10,438 bases of DNA from Gammaproteobacteria bacterium. Lineage in GTDB: Bacteria > Pseudomonadota > Gammaproteobacteria > Steroidobacterales > Steroidobacteraceae. The stretch is from assembly GCA_030039615.1 (NCBI GenBank), contig JASHVF010000250.1, positions 1-10,438 on the forward strand, given 5' to 3'. Numbering within the stretch: position 1 is the first letter of the stretch; every line of letters begins with the position of its first letter. Under the pieces are notes generated by a model that saw nothing but the letters and a program-made list of their open reading frames with translations, had not been told where the DNA came from and did not search any database. The translations under genes were made by a program, and so were the position numbers. Of this stretch, positions 1-6,464 are shown piece by piece.

Positions 1-655
1 CGGCTTCCGAGAGCTGGAAGACGTCGAAGCGCGCGCTGTCGGCGACGCTCGAGAGCACCGCCTCGGGCGTCACGGGCGCGCCGCCCGCGAGCAGCGCGAG
101 CTTGGCCAGCTCCTGGTGTGCGGCGAGCAGATTCCCCTCGGTGCGCTCGGCGAGCAGTTCCAGCGCCGCATCGCTCGCCGCCAGATTCAGCTGCCGCGCC
201 CGCGTGCGCAGCCAGGCCGGCAGACGCCCCGCATCCACCGGCCAGACCGGCAGCCACGCGCCGTGCGCTTCCACCGCGCGCACCCACTCGGCGCCCTGCG
301 CCTCGCGATCGAGGCGCGGCGTGAGAATGAGATAGAGCGTGTCGCGATCGCCCGCCTCGAGCAGCTCGACCAGCGCTGAGTTGCCGGCCGCGCCGGGCCG
401 CGCGCTCATGCGGATCTCGAGCACGCGGCGCGCGCCGAAGAGCGAGAGACTGCGGGCCGAGCCGCGCACCTCCTCCCAGTCGCCGGCACGCTCCACGAAA
501 TGCACCTCGCGCTCGGCAAAGCCGGCCGCGCGCGCCGCGGCGCGCACCTGGTCGGCGGCTTCCCCGGTGAGCAGCGGCTCATCTCCCGAGACGAGGTATA
601 CGGGCAGCAGCCGCTCGCGCAATTGCGTCGCGAGAGAGTCGGGGGTGAGCTTCAA
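1..655 (-). CDS. holA: DNA polymerase III subunit delta (HolA), 3'-truncated by the window edge
   Basis: HolA is the delta subunit of the clamp-loader complex; it opens the beta sliding clamp so it can be loaded on primed DNA. About 218 N-terminal codons are visible, against roughly 340 for the whole family protein. The translation begins MKLTPDSLATQLRERLLPVY and continues with SGDEPLL (about residues 23-29), SLSLFGARRVLEIRM, and later a WLRTRARQLNLAASDAALEL segment. These align by eye with E. coli HolA (AAYLLLGNDPLL, AMSLFASRQTLLLL, WVAARAKQLNLELDDAANQV). The start is TTG at 655-653. An in-frame TAA lies at 688-686, and no ATG or GTG lies between them, so TTG is the only reasonable choice. 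Only a weak GGAT ribosome site precedes it. In E. coli holA follows lptE directly; here it follows a TonB receptor gene with a 63-base gap. Identification is from recognised sequence pattern, not a search. Confidence 0.93.
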   Translation of the reverse strand, partial: MKLTPDSLATQLRERLLPVYLVSGDEPLLTGEAADQVRAAARAAGFAEREVHFVERAGDWEEVRGSARSLSLFGARRVLEIRMSARPGAAGNSALVELLEAGDRDTLYLILTPRLDREAQGAEWVRAVEAHGAWLPVWPVDAGRLPAWLRTRARQLNLAASDAALELLAERTEGNLLAAHQELAKLALLAGGAPVTPEAVLSSVADSARFDVFQLSEA

Positions 656-662
656 ATGCGAT

Positions 663-710
663 CCGGCGGGGCGGCCACCGGCACATTATCAACCAGAAGG
701 TCCCCGCCGG
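663..710 (-). repeat. perfect 9-bp inverted repeat between the receptor gene and holA
   Basis: CCGGCGGGG at 663-671 and its exact reverse complement CCCCGCCGG at 702-710 are separated by 30 bases. In RNA read through from the receptor gene this would form an all-G/C stem whose 3' arm ends seven bases before the holA TTG, covering part of the weak GGAT ribosome site. There is no T-run after it, so it is not a standard intrinsic terminator. The left-hand part of the candidate holA promoter overlaps one arm, so it could instead be a protein-binding site or a translation-blocking hairpin. Confidence 0.6.
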
Positions 711-714
711 TCAG
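685..714 (-). promoter_or_regulatory. candidate sigma-70 promoter for holA
   Basis: On the minus strand a -10-like GATAAT (690-685, five of six matches to TATAAT) is preceded, with an 18-base spacer, by CTGACC (714-709, four of six matches to TTGACA). Initiation would fall near 679-677, giving holA a leader of about 22-24 bases. GATAAT stands out in an otherwise very G+C-rich intergenic region. No experimental support is available, and the -35 match is only moderate. Confidence 0.42.
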
Positions 715-718
715 GTTC

Positions 719-3004
719 TCAGAACTTCCAGGCCACGCCCCCGTAGAGGCTGCGCCGCGGCCCCCATTGCGGCGCGAACACCCCGACCCCGGTGCCGCTG
801 CGGATCTCGTACTGCTTGTCGAGCAGATTGATGACGTCGAAGCGCAGCGTGAGCGGCCCGGTGCTGCTCAGCAGAAAGTCGTGACTCACGCCGAGGTTCA
901 CCTGCACGTAGCTCGGGGTGTGATCGCCGTTGGGGATCACCTCGCCGTCCGGCAGCGTCAGGTCCTCGCGCAGCCCCGTGTTGAAAAGGAAATCGGCGCT
1001 GAAGCGCGTCCCGAGCCACAGGTAGGAGGCGCCGCCGGAGGCCGCCACCCGCCCCTCGTGGTCGAGATGGATGTAGTTGTCGGCGATGTAGTCGAGCTGC
1101 TGCTGCGTGAAATTGAACTGCGAGGACTCGACGTCCTTGCCGTGGGCGGCCTGGAACGAGAGGTTGGCGTAGGTGGAGAAATCCTTCACCGAGTAGTTGG
1201 CCGTGAACTCCACGCCGCCGATCAGGCCATAGCGGTAGTTGAAGGGCGTGAGGATGATGGGTGCGCCGAACTGCCCTTCGTCGATCAGGTGTTGCGATTG
1301 CTCGTAGAAGCTGTCGGCGCCGAGCGTGAGCGCGTTGTCCAGCAGCTTCTGCTGCACGCCGAAATCGTAATAGTTGGCCCGCTCGGCGATCGGCGGCGAA
1401 TCGAGCGTGACCGAGCCCGGCGGCAGCGCGGTGGTGCCGGCGAACCGGGTGAAGGTCTCCGTGCCGATCAGCTCGAACGGCGGCGGCGTGAAGTAGCGCG
1501 AGTAGCCGCCGTGCACGGTCGTACCGCTGTCGAGCTGCCACACGAAGTTGAGGCGCGGGCTCAGCTGGCTGCCGCTCGAGTAGGCACTGTAGTGGTCGAA
1601 GCGCAGACCGTAGTTGAGGGTGAGCGGCGCCAGCACCTTCCACTCGTCCTGCAGATAGACGCTCTCGAGCTGCTGCGACTGCGTGCCGTTGTCGAGCACG
1701 GTGAGCGGCACGTCGCTGGTCTGCACGCCGGTGCTCGGGTCGATGGGCAGAACCTGCGAGGTGGTGTAGCTCTGCGCGCTGTCGTGCTGCAGGTAGAAGC
1801 CGGCACGCACGGTGTGGTCATCGCCCGCCTGGTACGCGCCGTCGGTCTGCCAGCCGAAAGCGGTGTCGTCCTTGAGCGCATCCTGCGCGATGCCGTTGAA
1901 CAGCAGGTCCCCGACCCAGTCGGGCGCGAAGTGCAGCGTCGTGTAGCGCGCCGACAGTGAGCTCTGCCAGTTGAGATTTCCCGCGGCGTGCTGCCAGCTG
2001 ACGATGGCGTACTGGGCCGCCTCGTGCTGCGTCTCGTCGAGATAGTTGCTCAGGTAGTCGCTGACACCGTTGACGACCAGGCCGAGCGGGGGCTCGAGGC
2101 CGCGCTGGTTCGGGATCTCGAAGGAGTCGTCGGAGGTGCCGAGGATCAGCGACACGCGGTTGTCGGAATCCACGATCTTCTCGAAATAGGCGAAGCCGTG
2201 CGCCTGGCTGGTGTGATCGTGCAGCGGGTTGACGCTGTCGTCGGGCGACTCGATGCCGAGGTCGTCGACCTTGTAGTCGCCGGTGAAGTAGTAGCTGAAG
2301 CCGCCCGAGCTGCCGCCGTATTCGGCCGCCGGCTCGAAGGTGCCGTGGCTGCCGCCGTACAGCGACAGCGAACCGCCGGGCTGCAGCAGACCGCTGTTGG
2401 TCGAGAGGTCGATGACCCCGGCCGTGCGCAGCCCGTACTCCGCCGGCAGCGCGCCGGTGATGAGACTCAGCGAGGAGATGAGGCGCGGGCTCAAGGTCTG
2501 GCTGAAGACACTGATGCCCTCGGGCAGGATGATGCCGTTCAGGCGGTACTGCAGGTCGTTGTGGTCGGCGCGCACGTGCAGCTGACCGAAGGAGTCCTGC
2601 ACCACGTCCGGCGCCTGCAGCAGCACCTGGTTGAGCTGTACGTTCTCGCCGCCGGGAGTGGCGGCGATCGCATCGGCGGTGATGGTGTAGCTCGAGGCGC
2701 CGGTCTGCGTCTCGATGGTGGAGCGCGCCGCGTTGAGGCGCTGCGCCGTGACCACGATGGTCGCGAGCTGCGCGCTGGCGTCGCCGGAGGGAGCGTCGGG
2801 CGAGCTCGGCGTGCTCTTGGGAGTCGCGCTGTCGGCCGGTGCCGCGGCATCCGCACCCGCGGCAGCTTCCGTGGCCGGCGCGGCATCGCCGGCGGGGGGC
2901 GCATCGGCGGCCCATACGAGGGGCGCGGCCAGCAGTGGTGCCGCCAGGAAAGTGATGGCGGACGCTGCGCGGGGCGCAGCACCCGGAATTCGACGAATGA
3001 GCAT
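719..3004 (-). CDS. TonB-dependent outer-membrane receptor, ligand unknown
   Basis: This 761-residue protein has the layout of a TonB-dependent receptor, which imports a bound ligand across the outer membrane using TonB-ExbB-ExbD energy. A signal peptide covers about residues 1-33 (basic start, hydrophobic core, end near VWAADA). An Ala/Pro-rich linker (34-78) follows, then a TonB-box-like TIVVTAQR (82-89), a plug domain (about 95-205, including LQYRLNGIILPEG and ALPAEYGLRTAG) and a long beta-barrel. The barrel contains LDEGQFG-type sequence IDEGQFGAPIILTPFNY (574-590) and ends in NLLDKQYEIRSGTG and a terminal aromatic (VAWKF), as expected for Bam-assembled porins. The ATG at 3004 has a good GGAG ribosome site seven bases upstream. 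I recall similar plug and barrel motifs in unassigned proteobacterial receptors. The substrate is not identifiable; the small His/Cys protein just upstream makes a metal or metallophore possible. Confidence 0.93.
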   Translation of the reverse strand: MLIRRIPGAAPRAASAITFLAAPLLAAPLVWAADAPPAGDAAPATEAAAGADAAAPADSATPKSTPSSPDAPSGDASAQLATIVVTAQRLNAARSTIETQTGASSYTITADAIAATPGGENVQLNQVLLQAPDVVQDSFGQLHVRADHNDLQYRLNGIILPEGISVFSQTLSPRLISSLSLITGALPAEYGLRTAGVIDLSTNSGLLQPGGSLSLYGGSHGTFEPAAEYGGSSGGFSYYFTGDYKVDDLGIESPDDSVNPLHDHTSQAHGFAYFEKIVDSDNRVSLILGTSDDSFEIPNQRGLEPPLGLVVNGVSDYLSNYLDETQHEAAQYAIVSWQHAAGNLNWQSSLSARYTTLHFAPDWVGDLLFNGIAQDALKDDTAFGWQTDGAYQAGDDHTVRAGFYLQHDSAQSYTTSQVLPIDPSTGVQTSDVPLTVLDNGTQSQQLESVYLQDEWKVLAPLTLNYGLRFDHYSAYSSGSQLSPRLNFVWQLDSGTTVHGGYSRYFTPPPFELIGTETFTRFAGTTALPPGSVTLDSPPIAERANYYDFGVQQKLLDNALTLGADSFYEQSQHLIDEGQFGAPIILTPFNYRYGLIGGVEFTANYSVKDFSTYANLSFQAAHGKDVESSQFNFTQQQLDYIADNYIHLDHEGRVAASGGASYLWLGTRFSADFLFNTGLREDLTLPDGEVIPNGDHTPSYVQVNLGVSHDFLLSSTGPLTLRFDVINLLDKQYEIRSGTGVGVFAPQWGPRRSLYGGVAWKF

Positions 3005-3037
3005 GGATCACTCCGCAAAAGCCCGTGTCTCGCGCAC

Positions 3038-3057
3038 GCCCCGATGCAGATCGGAGC
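3038..3057 (-). repeat. hairpin-forming inverted repeat in the leader of the TonB receptor gene
   Basis: On the minus strand GCTCCGAT (3057-3050), CTGC loop, ATCGGGGC (3045-3038) can form an eight-pair stem with one G-U wobble and a four-base loop. It lies 34 bases upstream of the receptor ATG, in the 82-base gap after the small protein gene. It has no T-run, so it is not a typical terminator. It may stabilise or process the intercistronic mRNA, or be an operator half-site pair. The function is inferred only from position. Confidence 0.5.
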
Positions 3058-3086
3058 TGCGCGCCTTCAGGAACCGGAACTGAATC

Positions 3087-3401
3087 TCAGGCTTGCGGAG
3101 GACCGCGACTGCGCGGCGTGAGGGTCTCGGCCGCGATGACGCGAACGACGGGAGCGGGAGTCGGCAGGTACACGGCCGCCGACGCGGCCAGCGTGCTGGC
3201 CGTGCCGGAGGCGGGATTCGTGACCTGCGCGAAGGCTTCGCAGGTCGGGCAGACGGCGTCGCTGTGCTGCGGGTCGGCGCGCAGCGCCGGCGCGCTGCCG
3301 CGCTCGCCGTGGCCCAGGTGCCCGAGCTCGTGCAGCAGCGCCCCGTGCTGGACCAACACCAGCAACAGCGACAGCAGCCAGGCGAGCGAGATCCTGCGCA
3401 C
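3087..3401 (-). CDS. small secreted or membrane-anchored His/Cys protein (DUF2946-like by eye)
   Basis: This gene encodes 104 residues. The N-terminus is a signal peptide or membrane anchor (RR followed by a hydrophobic stretch at about 5-18). A His-rich segment follows (H19, H24, H28, H31, including HELGHLGH), then H46 and a CPTC pair (C51, C54). The C-terminus ends RSRGPPQA. Signal, His/Cys centre and terminal R-[AG]-P-P recall small proteins of the DUF2946 type, which I remember near copper-related TonB receptors; this is resemblance, not a database result. HELGH matches the HExxH pattern but sits at the end of the signal region of a tiny protein, so peptidase activity is unlikely. The start is GTG at 3401-3399; no ATG occurs in frame upstream and the ribosome site (AAGAAA) is poor. 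It lies 82 bases before the receptor gene and probably shares its transcript, suggesting a periplasmic partner that binds metal or ligand. Confidence 0.72.
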   Translation of the reverse strand: MRRISLAWLLSLLLVLVQHGALLHELGHLGHGERGSAPALRADPQHSDAVCPTCEAFAQVTNPASGTASTLAASAAVYLPTPAPVVRVIAAETLTPRSRGPPQA

Positions 3402-3435
3402 TTTCTTACAATCGACGGCGGAACACGGGGCGCGG

Positions 3436-3443
3436 AGTGTAGC
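3436..3443 (-). promoter_or_regulatory. candidate -10 element (GCTACACT) upstream of the small-protein/receptor pair
   Basis: The 114-base gap between the TPR gene and the small-protein gene contains GCTACACT on the minus strand; its TACACT (3441-3436) matches TATAAT at four of six positions. Initiation would be near 3429, about 28 bases before the GTG start. The best -35 candidate, TGGCCG with 17-base spacing, matches only three of six positions. The gap is the largest in the window and contains no other gene-like sequence, so it is the most likely place for a promoter of the pair. Confidence 0.33.
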
Positions 3444-3515
3444 GCGGCCTCGGGCGAGCGGCCAGCGCGATCTGGCGAAACGGCTTACCGGTGCGCTCGA
3501 ACGTTGTGCCGGTGA

Positions 3516-5369
3516 CTAGGGACAGGCGAAGTCGGCATTGCCGAGCGGGTGGCACTGCGGCGGGAAGCCGTGCGCGCGCCAGTATTGCGGCAGATGCCAG
3601 TAGATGATCATGCGCTTGCGCGCCTCGGACTTGAGCCACTGCGGATCGGTGCGCGCCCAGGTGGTCGCAGGGTTGTCGGTAAAGAACTGCTGCATCCCGC
3701 CGTAGTCCTTCAGCAGCCAGAGCGCCCCGCGCGCGGCCTCCTGGTCGTCCTTCACGGCAGCGACGAGCGCGAGGGCCTCCTGGCGGTCGCCGGCAGCGAA
3801 GCTCGCATCGGTAACGGCGCGGAACAGCGCCTGCAGCAGCTGCGGCTGTGTGCGGAACTGCTGCAGCAGCGCGCCGATCGCGCCGATACGGTCGCCGCGC
3901 GCCGCGATCGCGGGCGCAAAATAGACGTCGTCGTTCACGTAGTTCTGCGCCAGGCCGACTTCGTAGAGGCGCAGCGCCTCGTCGCTGCGGCCTTCGAACA
4001 GCTCCATGACCGCGAGGTTGCGACGACAGGTCTCGTACGCCGGATCGAGCTCCAGGCAACGCCGGAAGTCCGCGGCCGCGCGCTCGAGGTATCCGAGCGT
4101 CTGCTGGTCGCCACCCCGCCACAGATGAGCCGTAGCGTTCTGCGGGTCGCGCCGGATGGCCTCATCGAGCGCCGCCAGTGATTCCTCCCAGCTGCCCCCG
4201 GTGCCGAGGGCGATCCGGTTGCTCTGCACCGCGCCGCGCACGGCGTACGCCAGCGACAGGTTCGGGTCGAGCTCGAGCGCGCGGTCGGCCGCCTGCAGCG
4301 CGGCCTGCTGGTAGTCGCTCTCCCCGTTCAGTCCCCACGCTTTCGAGACCACCAGCACCGCCGCGAGCGATTCCCACGCGCGGGCGAACCTCGGGTCTTG
4401 TGCCACCGCGGTCCTGAGCACCCCGGCGGCCTCGCTGAGATTTCCCTTGCTGCGCGCCAGGAACAGCGCATGACCCTTGAGATACAGATCGTAGACATCG
4501 ACGCTCGCAGTGCCGGCCATCTCCTGCGCGGGCTTGCCCACACCCGCGGCGGCCGCGCCGAGCGTGCTGGTCAGCTCCCTGACGATGTCGCTCGCGATCT
4601 CATCCTGGATGGCGAACAGATTGGCGGTGGTGAGCGGCCGGTCGAAGGTCTGCGACCACAGGTGCCGGTCGCTCGCCGCGTCGACCAGCTGCGCCGTGAC
4701 GCGCACGGTGTCGCCGGCCTTGCGCACGCTGCCTTCGAGGATGTTGCGCACGCCGAGCTTGCGCGCGATCTCGGGAACGCTCAGCTTGGTGTTGCGGAAC
4801 TGGAACGCCGAGGTGCGCGAGGCGACCTTGAGCCCGCTCACGTGCGCCAGCACGTTGAGGATCTCCTCCGCCACGCCGTCGGAGAAATAGCCCTGGTTGC
4901 CCTCGGGCGAGAGGTCCGTGAAGGGCAGCACCGCGACGGAAGCCGCCGGCACCGCGCCCACCGGCGCCCCACCCTCCCCGCCCTCGGCTGCCGCCTCCTC
5001 GGCCGCGTGCCGGGTGGTCGTATCGCGCCATACCAGCGCGCCGCCCACCGCGAGCAGCAGAGCGATGATCATGACCTCGGTGGCGTTGAAGCGCTGCCGC
5101 GCATAGGTGCCGTGGTACCAGGCGCGCGTCACCACCAGCGGCAGGCCGCAGATCAGCAGCAGCGCGAACACTCGCAGCCAGGCGTGCGGCCAGGAGAGCG
5201 AGTTGGCGAGCATCTCGGCCGCGTGCAGCAGCGTGTAGGAGACCGCGAGATAGGCGAGCGTCCACTGCACCACCTTGTGCGCCTTGATGCGCTCCCAGAC
5301 GCTCTCGAGAAAGCCCGCGCGACCCGGGGGCGGCGGGGCGGGCGCGGTCTTCGGTGCACGTGGGGCCAT
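3516..5369 (-). CDS. inner-membrane TolB-like domain / TPR repeat protein
   Basis: This 617-residue protein has three predicted membrane segments (about 33-52, 65-82, 99-114) and an acidic Ala/Gly linker (115-142). A TolB N-terminal-like domain of the COG5616 kind covers about 143-270, with AVLPFTDLSPEGNQGYFSDG, GVRNILEGSVR and RLWSQ-like HLWSQTFDRPL. TPR-type helices follow over about 293-475 (for example AADRALELDPN and RRCLELDPAYETC), then a helical C-terminal region ending PPQCHPLGNADFACP. Such domains usually sit behind a winged-helix, CadC-type, or class III adenylate cyclase module; here only the membrane segments precede it, so no catalytic or DNA-binding output is visible. The frame is open further upstream, but that part is Arg-rich and overlaps the preceding gene, so ATG at 5369 is preferred, though without a clear ribosome site. 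It lies 32 bases after the HExxH gene. A scaffolding or sensing role at the inner membrane is inferred; the true function is unknown. Confidence 0.9.
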   Translation of the reverse strand: MAPRAPKTAPAPPPPGRAGFLESVWERIKAHKVVQWTLAYLAVSYTLLHAAEMLANSLSWPHAWLRVFALLLICGLPLVVTRAWYHGTYARQRFNATEVMIIALLLAVGGALVWRDTTTRHAAEEAAAEGGEGGAPVGAVPAASVAVLPFTDLSPEGNQGYFSDGVAEEILNVLAHVSGLKVASRTSAFQFRNTKLSVPEIARKLGVRNILEGSVRKAGDTVRVTAQLVDAASDRHLWSQTFDRPLTTANLFAIQDEIASDIVRELTSTLGAAAAGVGKPAQEMAGTASVDVYDLYLKGHALFLARSKGNLSEAAGVLRTAVAQDPRFARAWESLAAVLVVSKAWGLNGESDYQQAALQAADRALELDPNLSLAYAVRGAVQSNRIALGTGGSWEESLAALDEAIRRDPQNATAHLWRGGDQQTLGYLERAAADFRRCLELDPAYETCRRNLAVMELFEGRSDEALRLYEVGLAQNYVNDDVYFAPAIAARGDRIGAIGALLQQFRTQPQLLQALFRAVTDASFAAGDRQEALALVAAVKDDQEAARGALWLLKDYGGMQQFFTDNPATTWARTDPQWLKSEARKRMIIYWHLPQYWRAHGFPPQCHPLGNADFACP

Positions 5370-5401
5370 GTGGCTGGCGAGTGTAGCCCAGGGGGCGCGC
5401 G

Positions 5402-5977
5402 TCACGCCGCGCGCACCGCGCCGGTCGCGCGACCGGCGGCGTCGATCACGCCGTGGCGCTCGAGCCAGGCGCGTGCGTCGGCGGCGTCGCTCTCGAACCA
5501 CGCCCGCGTCGTGCCGAGCCGGAAGCTGTAGCCCCAGGAATCCATGTCGGCGAGCATGCGCGTGCGGCCGACCGCGGGCAGCTCGCCGGCGAGCAGCACC
5601 TGCAGATAGCACACCGCCGACTCCTCGAGATCATCGCCCCCGGCGTCGGTGTCGAGCCCGGCGCGCCGCTCCGGGCTCATGCAGATGTAGTGACAGGCCT
5701 CGTGCAGAATCGAGTGCAGCGGCGTGTCGAGCCGCGCGTGGAGCTGCTCGCCCTTCAGGCCCGCCTCGCTGTCGCCCCAGTACGAGCCCGGGATCTGCTC
5801 GCCGTGCGCCACCAGCGTCAGTGCCAGCCCGAAGCGGTTGAGGAGCAGCGCCACGCCGAGGCGATCGACGCTGCGCAGCAGCAGCACGGCGGGGCTGCCG
5901 AACTCGGGCAGCGCGGTGAGCGTGGACGTATCGCCCGCGGCCAGCGAGCGCGGAGCACCGCCAGGAGCCCCCGGCAC
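5402..5977 (-). CDS. conserved hypothetical protein with an HExxH metallopeptidase motif
   Basis: This gene encodes 191 residues with no signal peptide that I can see, so a cytoplasmic location is likely. The centre reads SILHEACHYICM, giving HExxH at residues 92-96 (H92, E93, H96). An acidic helix, GGDDLEESAVCYLQ, follows; E118 or E119 lies about 22 residues after H96 and could be the third zinc ligand, as in gluzincin peptidases. A C-terminal RMLADMDSWGYSFRLG motif looks conserved-protein-like. I do not recognise a named family and cannot give a substrate. The start is a GTG at 5977-5975, four bases after the lptE stop, with GAGG ten bases upstream inside the end of lptE; the first 20 or so residues look poorly structured, so a later start is possible. 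The tight packing suggests cotranscription and perhaps coupling with lptE. The intact motif argues for a real enzyme, but activity is inferred. Confidence 0.85.
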   Translation of the reverse strand: MPGAPGGAPRSLAAGDTSTLTALPEFGSPAVLLLRSVDRLGVALLLNRFGLALTLVAHGEQIPGSYWGDSEAGLKGEQLHARLDTPLHSILHEACHYICMSPERRAGLDTDAGGDDLEESAVCYLQVLLAGELPAVGRTRMLADMDSWGYSFRLGTTRAWFESDAADARAWLERHGVIDAAGRATGAVRAA

Positions 5978-5981
5978 GGCG

Positions 5982-6464
5982 CTAGAGCCTCGCGAGGCGC
6001 CGCATGACCATCTCGGCGAGGTCCTGCGCCATGGCGCCGCGCAGGATGTCCGCCTCGTGTCCCTTGGCGAGCAGCAGGCGCGGATCGAAGCTGTAGCTGC
6101 GCGTGATGGAGAGGTCCTGCGGCGGCAGCAGCTCCTGGTCGCCGGCGGTGACCGAGAAGGTCACCGAGTAGGTGAGCTCGTACTCGTTCGGCTCGTTGAT
6201 GTTCGACACCGACAGCACGCGCGGCTTCAAGGTGTCCTTGAGGATGGTGATGACCGCCGAGGCCTGGTTCCTCGCCGGGGCGAGCTGCGCGCCGTTCATG
6301 AGCAGGGAGTGCTCGAGGCTGTGCACGAAATCGCTCTGGCGGTCCTGGGTGTCGACGAACGGCGTCTGCACCGCGGCCGGCAGCGCCCTGTGCCCCTCGA
6401 GGTGAAAACCGCAGGCGGCGAGCGCGAGCCCCAGCAATGCGACTGCGGGCGCCCGCACTCTCAC
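5982..6464 (-). CDS. lptE: LPS-assembly lipoprotein LptE
   Basis: LptE (formerly RlpB) is the outer-membrane lipoprotein that plugs the LptD barrel and helps insert lipopolysaccharide into the outer leaflet. The 160-residue product starts MRVRAPAVALLGLALAACGF. Its short hydrophobic signal ends in a LAAC lipobox, with lipidated C18 followed by GFHLEG, the usual start of mature LptE. YELTYSVTFSV, SITRSYSFDP and the C-terminal DLAEMVMRRLARL fit the family, and its place directly after leuS matches E. coli. The GTG start (6464-6462) forms a GTGA overlap with the leuS TGA; a second in-frame GTG lies six bases downstream. Neither has a strong ribosome site, which suggests translation coupled to leuS. 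Unlike in E. coli, holA does not follow directly; the HExxH gene does. Confidence 0.93.
   Translation of the reverse strand: MRVRAPAVALLGLALAACGFHLEGHRALPAAVQTPFVDTQDRQSDFVHSLEHSLLMNGAQLAPARNQASAVITILKDTLKPRVLSVSNINEPNEYELTYSVTFSVTAGDQELLPPQDLSITRSYSFDPRLLLAKGHEADILRGAMAQDLAEMVMRRLARL
5987..5998. repeat. 12-bp perfect palindrome at the end of lptE
   Basis: GCCTCGCGAGGC is its own reverse complement. It lies in the last codons of lptE (encoding the RLARL end), and on the minus strand contains the GAGG that would serve as ribosome site for the downstream HExxH gene. It may be a chance product of G+C-rich coding sequence, or a small hairpin or binding site affecting initiation of the next gene. 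Confidence 0.35.

Noticed and set aside
3005..3086. Cobalamin or other riboswitch upstream of the TonB receptor
   Set aside because: The gap is only 82 bases and I see only one simple stem-loop, too small for a cobalamin riboswitch.
500..3121. Long plus-strand open frames opposite the TonB receptor gene (500-1960 and 1988-3121)
   Set aside because: The minus-strand receptor explains the region fully; the plus-strand translations are low-complexity Arg/Val/Gly/Ala sequences without motifs or ribosome sites.
3318..3332. HELGH in the small protein as a protease active site
   Set aside because: It sits at the edge of a signal or anchor segment in a 104-residue protein with no supporting catalytic fold; metal binding or chance is more likely.
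3445..3462. Possible terminator hairpin after the TPR gene (GGCC arms around a G+C-rich centre)
   Set aside because: The pairing is interrupted and there is no following T-run, so it does not meet the pattern of an intrinsic terminator.
5370..5612. An 81-residue N-terminal extension of the TPR protein
   Set aside because: The extension is Arg-rich, overlaps the end of the HExxH gene in another frame and lacks a motif, while the ATG at 5369 gives the usual short tail before the first membrane segment.
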